Shown here one piece after another: positions 59,901-64,000 of a DNA stretch of 64,000 nt (its first letter is position 1; every line of letters starts with the position of its first letter). The stretch lies in contig NC_135556.1 of the NCBI RefSeq assembly GCF_964340395.1, forward strand, positions 6,077,501-6,141,500, written 5' to 3'. The notes beneath the pieces were generated by a model that worked only from the letters and a program-made list of their open reading frames with translations, was not told the DNA's origin and ran no database searches. A program made the position numbers and the translations under genes. The stretch is from Glandiceps talaboti. Taxonomy: Eukaryota > Hemichordata > Enteropneusta > Spengelidae.

Positions 59901-62900
59901 AAATTCTACAGCAGTATGATGTCGTTAATGTGTCTTTAATGCTGCTCATACACGTGCAGAATTGATAATATCATTGAGACACATTCTTGTTTGCTAAAGT
60001 ACAACTACAGTGTACAGACTGCTTATACAATGTAGATGACCCTCAGTGTCCTACTGTGCATTTTCATGGGTTTCCTGGAAAGGAGACAACTTTGATCAGA
60101 AACGACAAAAGTGGGATTAGTGTGTAATTACCACTTCACTTTAATAAATATCAATGTAGAGTGGACGACTTTTGAAACAGTTTTCTGTGGTACTGTGCTC
60201 CTGATAAAAGTATTTTTTTTTATCACAGAAAGACATTAGTTGGCATTAAGCCAGTATTCAAAACAAATGTCTGATCTTGTTTGAGAAAATGGAATGACGT
60301 TTTCTTGATTTGCAATTAAGTTTTTTCTACTAGCCACAACAATCACACAAGTCATCCTAAATACCAGACTTGGTCTTCTCAGTAAAATATGTGAGCACAT
60401 GGGTACTATTATGTTTACAGCCAAAGCTTAGATTGATGGTTTTGTTGTTGTCTAGTTGAACTTAAGCAGTGACTTTGCAGTATATTGTAAATTTCAATGT
60501 TGCCCCACATCTTTGGTTTAGAACATTATGACTTCTTCATACCGAAGGTCCAGCATGGTACCAACAATGATATGGTCATTCAAAGTAAGGATTCAATGTA
60601 TAGATCATGTGATACAACTTTAACTATCATAGTTCATACTCTGTGTGAAAGTTGAATTTAACCATTCTCTTCATTTCAGTCACTGAGTGTCCTGCCATTG
60701 TGAGTATTTCCTTGATTAGACTACAGATTTGTCTGTGAAAGCATTGAAGAAGACCAAATGTCTTCAACTTTTTTGTAGTGTAAGATGTGATATGTACTCC
60801 CTAGGATACCACTGCCAGGATTAGTTACTTCCACACATTCAATCCATCCCATGTCTCTCGGTTTGGCTTCCAGGCATTTCGTGATCCACATGTGTCTATA
60901 ATCCTGTACCCCATTTTCCTAATTACCTCTCCTTCGCTCCCAATGATAGGTAACATAAATGTTATCATCCTTGTTTGACCCTTATGGTTCATTTGTTCCG
61001 ATCTCTTAGAGTCTTATCCAATGTTTTGAACTTTATGGTTCATTTGCCTCGATCGCTCTCTTAACCAATGTTCTGATCACGTTTCATGTGTTGTTCAGTA
61101 ATTCTAAGAAAACATGCTCACTGGGAGTGCCTTTCTATGTATTCTAAGAAGTCTTTTAAACTTTTTCTTGGAAAGCGGCAAATTGAAACTGAGCTAAATA
61201 CTCATTTACACCCGAGGTAATTTTTTTGATAGCATGCAGTTTGTGAAACAGTCAGATTTTGAATATTAGCTTTCTTTCAAACAATGATCTACAGTATATA
61301 GCAAACTGTACTTAATTGCCCAGTTTACAAAGTATGCAGCTCAGGAGATATTATGAAGTTGAAGTGTTCATGCTAATCACTTTAGCAATATTCTGGGCTT
61401 CAGTAGGGCTGTTGTTTAACTTCTGCATCATTTGCACAAGCCAGGGCATATTGACATAGCATTTCGGTGTGTATGTATTGTACAATGTACCAATGCCACA
61501 TAAAGGCTTGTGGTTTTATGATGACAGTACTGTATATACACCATCAAGATTATCAATAGTTAAACCACTAAGTTTTGTCAAAAAAAAAAATTTTTCGAAA
61601 GCAAAGTACGACAAACCCAAATAATGCATTGACTGTATTAATGAGGGATATAACTTTTAACAAGATATTGATGGGCAGGTACATAGCAATGGATCCAGTC
61701 AACTCAAAATTCAATTCTTTTTATCGAATGATTGTGATAAAATTCTTGTTGACAAGAACTATTCATCTATCCTTTCCTGCCCTTGAAATTACCCATGATC
61801 TTTCTGTAATCTGTGGCTTTTCCTAAATCTCTTTAGTGGATTATCAATCAGTCCCTTGTTTGTATGCCGACCTCATTAATGTCTATTTGGTTGACACTAC
61901 ATTTATTGACTGCTTACTTGTCTTGATTTGAGGTGTATTTTCACTGTGATTGGTTGGTTGTTTCCATCAGTGTTGATGTTTTTGCCTCATATTAATCAGC
62001 ATTTGTCAACTGTGACTGTTAATACCATTTCCTACCTATTTACAAATAGTCTATTGTCAGGTGGTTCCATTAGGAGGTCACCTGACCAAACGGCATAACA
62101 TCATTACGCAGATGACATCTGAGTGATCTGGACGAAAGCTATGTAGCTGTTTCAAAAACTTGATTCCAATATTAAATTTAATTTTAGTATTTTACTGCTA
62201 CCAACATTTGTTTGTTAAATCAGGAATTTGCATAATTACTTGTAGTATACACTGGGTTATGGTCAGAAGTATTAGCACAGTTGCAATGGTTTAGAACAAC
62301 ACAACAACAGGTCAATATCCAGTTTGGATGATTCAATGTTGTTTTTGTCTTAAACTGTTAAAAATATACAGGGAAAAGTTTTTATTTAGAATCAAGATTA
62401 GCATTGTTATCTCCTTACGTTTTGATTTACAATGCATAATGTACTGTGCTACACTGCCCCATATAGTGATACTCAATACATATGGAAGTTTATCAGTGAT
62501 TTTGTTACGGATGGTAGGTGGGTATTTTAGTCCCCCTGGTGGTATAATAACGTCAACTAGCTTTTCACAAAATTTGACAGTTGAAGACTTTCACATTATA
62601 TACACACGATTGAATACTTTATTCCTGATCCCATGAACATCAGACTCATCACTTTTAGTACACTTGCCTTGTTTAATAGCCAATAGTTTATGTAAAGTTG
62701 GACCAAGTAGTAAAGATGTGACTTCAGAAGATGTCCTTATCCCACTTTTATGATGTATGGTACTTTCAATGATTACAATTTACATATTAAAGTTTAAGAC
62801 TAGGTATTCACTGCAGCACAGCTGGTTGAGGACAATATCTTTGCTTTCAAACTACTTTTAAAAGGAAGGGATGTCATGTTGTTTTGAAAACACTGTGTCA

Positions 62901-63420
62901 AGTTCTGTGAATGAAGTCTATCTATACAGTCAATTTAGTTAACTAGTTATCATAAAGGCGATCCATCCACCTGCCTGTCTGCAGCTGTACCAGGGTACCA
63001 ACCAGTGTTATGGTTCAAGGTATACAAATGTATGCAAATTGGCCAGATTCGCCCAGGATGGTTTCCATAACACACCTTAGCAAAATACCACTTATGAGAC
63101 TCGACAACTGACTGCTAAGAGGGATAAGGTGATGTTCCAATGCAGTATTAGTGTTTCATTTTTATTCATTTTATTTTTCTCTAATTGAGATGATAATACT
63201 TTTTCCTTTAATATCAAATTGTACGAGTGTACAATTGTACGAATGCACAATTAGGTAGACCAATGAAGTGTCCAGTTTTTATCTGTCAAAGTCTACATGT
63301 ATATGTATGTATTATTTTAATTTGTTCAATAGTATTGCTTTGTTTAGTTGTGTTTTACATAATGTTTGTCACTTTTGTATGTTTCAAAGCAGACATTTCA
63401 GTTTCTCCCTGTGACAGTAA
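59900..63420. other. no confirmed gene
   Basis: Contains the weak exon pair at 60522-60699 (see findings). The rest is AT-rich sequence with short ORFs of no recognisable content. Confidence 0.4.
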
Positions 63421-63423
63421 TAA

Positions 63424-63652
63424 AATGTATTGTATTGTATCATATTGTATTGTAGCATATTGCATCATATCATATTGTATTGTACTGTATCCTATATTGT
63501 ATTGCATTGTACTGTATCATATTGCATTGTATTGTATGTAATTTGTATTGTATTGCATTGTAGTGTAATTTGTAATGTATTATATGACATTGTATTGTAT
63601 TGTTTGTATTGTATTATTGTATTGTATTGTATTGTATTGTATTGTATTGTAA
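63424..63652. repeat. (TGTAT)n-type pentanucleotide repeat
   Basis: Degenerate TGTAT/TGCAT/CATAT units lead into a purer 3' part (63590-63652). ORFs on both strands (Ile/Leu/Tyr/Cys- or Asn/Thr/Gln-rich) are artefacts. Confidence 0.96.
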
Positions 63653-64000
63653 AGCATTGATATTTTTGTAGTATGGTATGAAGTATTAATAATATTTTGA
63701 ATTGAAGATTAGCAATTATTAGGGATAACAAAAGATGAACAATAATAAGATGAAGTTGTCGATAGATTAACAGTCCAAACAGGATGATAGAGATCGACTG
63801 GCATTAGACACAAGACAGAGTGGGTGGCCAATCATGAATAGATTAAAGAGAGATAGGAAGAGAAAAACAGAAACAAGGCAAAGTTAGTAGAGGATTAGAT
63901 AAGAGAAGACAAGACAAGACAAGCAGAGTTTAGAGAATTGATGAAAGACAATTAGACAAGATGAATTAAACTGGGGTACATAGATAAGGCAGTGAGTGAA
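63653..64000. other. purine-rich end of window, no gene seen
   Basis: AG-rich sequence with a short (AAGAC)n run near 63905-63922. Confidence 0.6.

Larger units (their letters stand above)
38563..64000 (+). other. TBC1D19 intron 8 (at least 25.4 kb) or unresolved 3' half
   Basis: After a canonical donor at 38563 no exon matching the remaining TBC domain could be recognised. The region is filled with tandem repeats, inverted-repeat elements and non-coding AT-rich sequence. Either the intron extends past the window or diverged exons were missed. The stretches 39280-41470, 42611-45170, 48316-50600, 51070-52025, 52041-52680, 53036-53690, 54000-55510 and 55966-57370 show no gene or structure that I can support. 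Confidence 0.6.

Overview
The window is nuclear DNA from a metazoan, most likely a marine invertebrate. It is AT-rich. It holds one recognisable multi-exon gene with standard GT-AG introns, many tetranucleotide microsatellites, decayed non-LTR retrotransposons and many short inverted-repeat (MITE/foldback) elements. There is no bacterial gene organisation, no CRISPR array, and no rRNA or tRNA gene that I can recognise. I cannot name the species.

The only protein-coding gene I can name is TBC1D19, a TBC-domain (Rab-GAP family) protein, on the + strand. Eight coding exons lie between 25688 and 38562. They join in frame with consistent splice phases to give 281 codons, from the initiator Met to the first residues of the TBC domain. 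This is about the N-terminal half of the roughly 526-residue vertebrate protein. A possible non-coding first exon ends at 22176. The exons for the rest of the TBC domain were not found between 38563 and 64000, so intron 8 is either longer than 25 kb or holds exons I missed.

Layout. Positions 1-22 kb look intergenic. They contain a 1.76-kb element with GGG-starting terminal inverted repeats and a TAA target duplication (PIF/Harbinger-like), two copies of a ~370-bp MITE, two dispersed repeats, a 185-bp foldback, remnants of a LINE (an NPGP / zinc-knuckle-like piece and a reverse-transcriptase C-terminal tail), and several large compound tetranucleotide arrays. From 22 to 38.6 kb lies the 5' half of TBC1D19. 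Its introns hold a LINE reverse-transcriptase fragment with a frameshift, copies of a palindromic MITE, and several long palindromes. From 38.6 to 64 kb there is no confirmed exon. This part holds minisatellites (62-73-bp, 84-bp, a second unrelated ~84-bp, and ~100-150-bp decayed units), a ~320-bp near-complete palindrome, microsatellites, one unexplained 146-codon ORF (50629-51069) and a pair of weak exon-like segments near 60.5 kb.

The most notable pattern is the density of near-symmetrical inverted-repeat elements. At least eight are unrelated or only distantly related to each other, and several sit inside TBC1D19 introns, where they would form long hairpins in the pre-mRNA. I did not find a clearly new biological system. 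The best leads are the foldback families, the Harbinger-like element with an internal ~200-bp tandem array, the compound CANY tetranucleotide arrays, and the 50.6-kb ORF.
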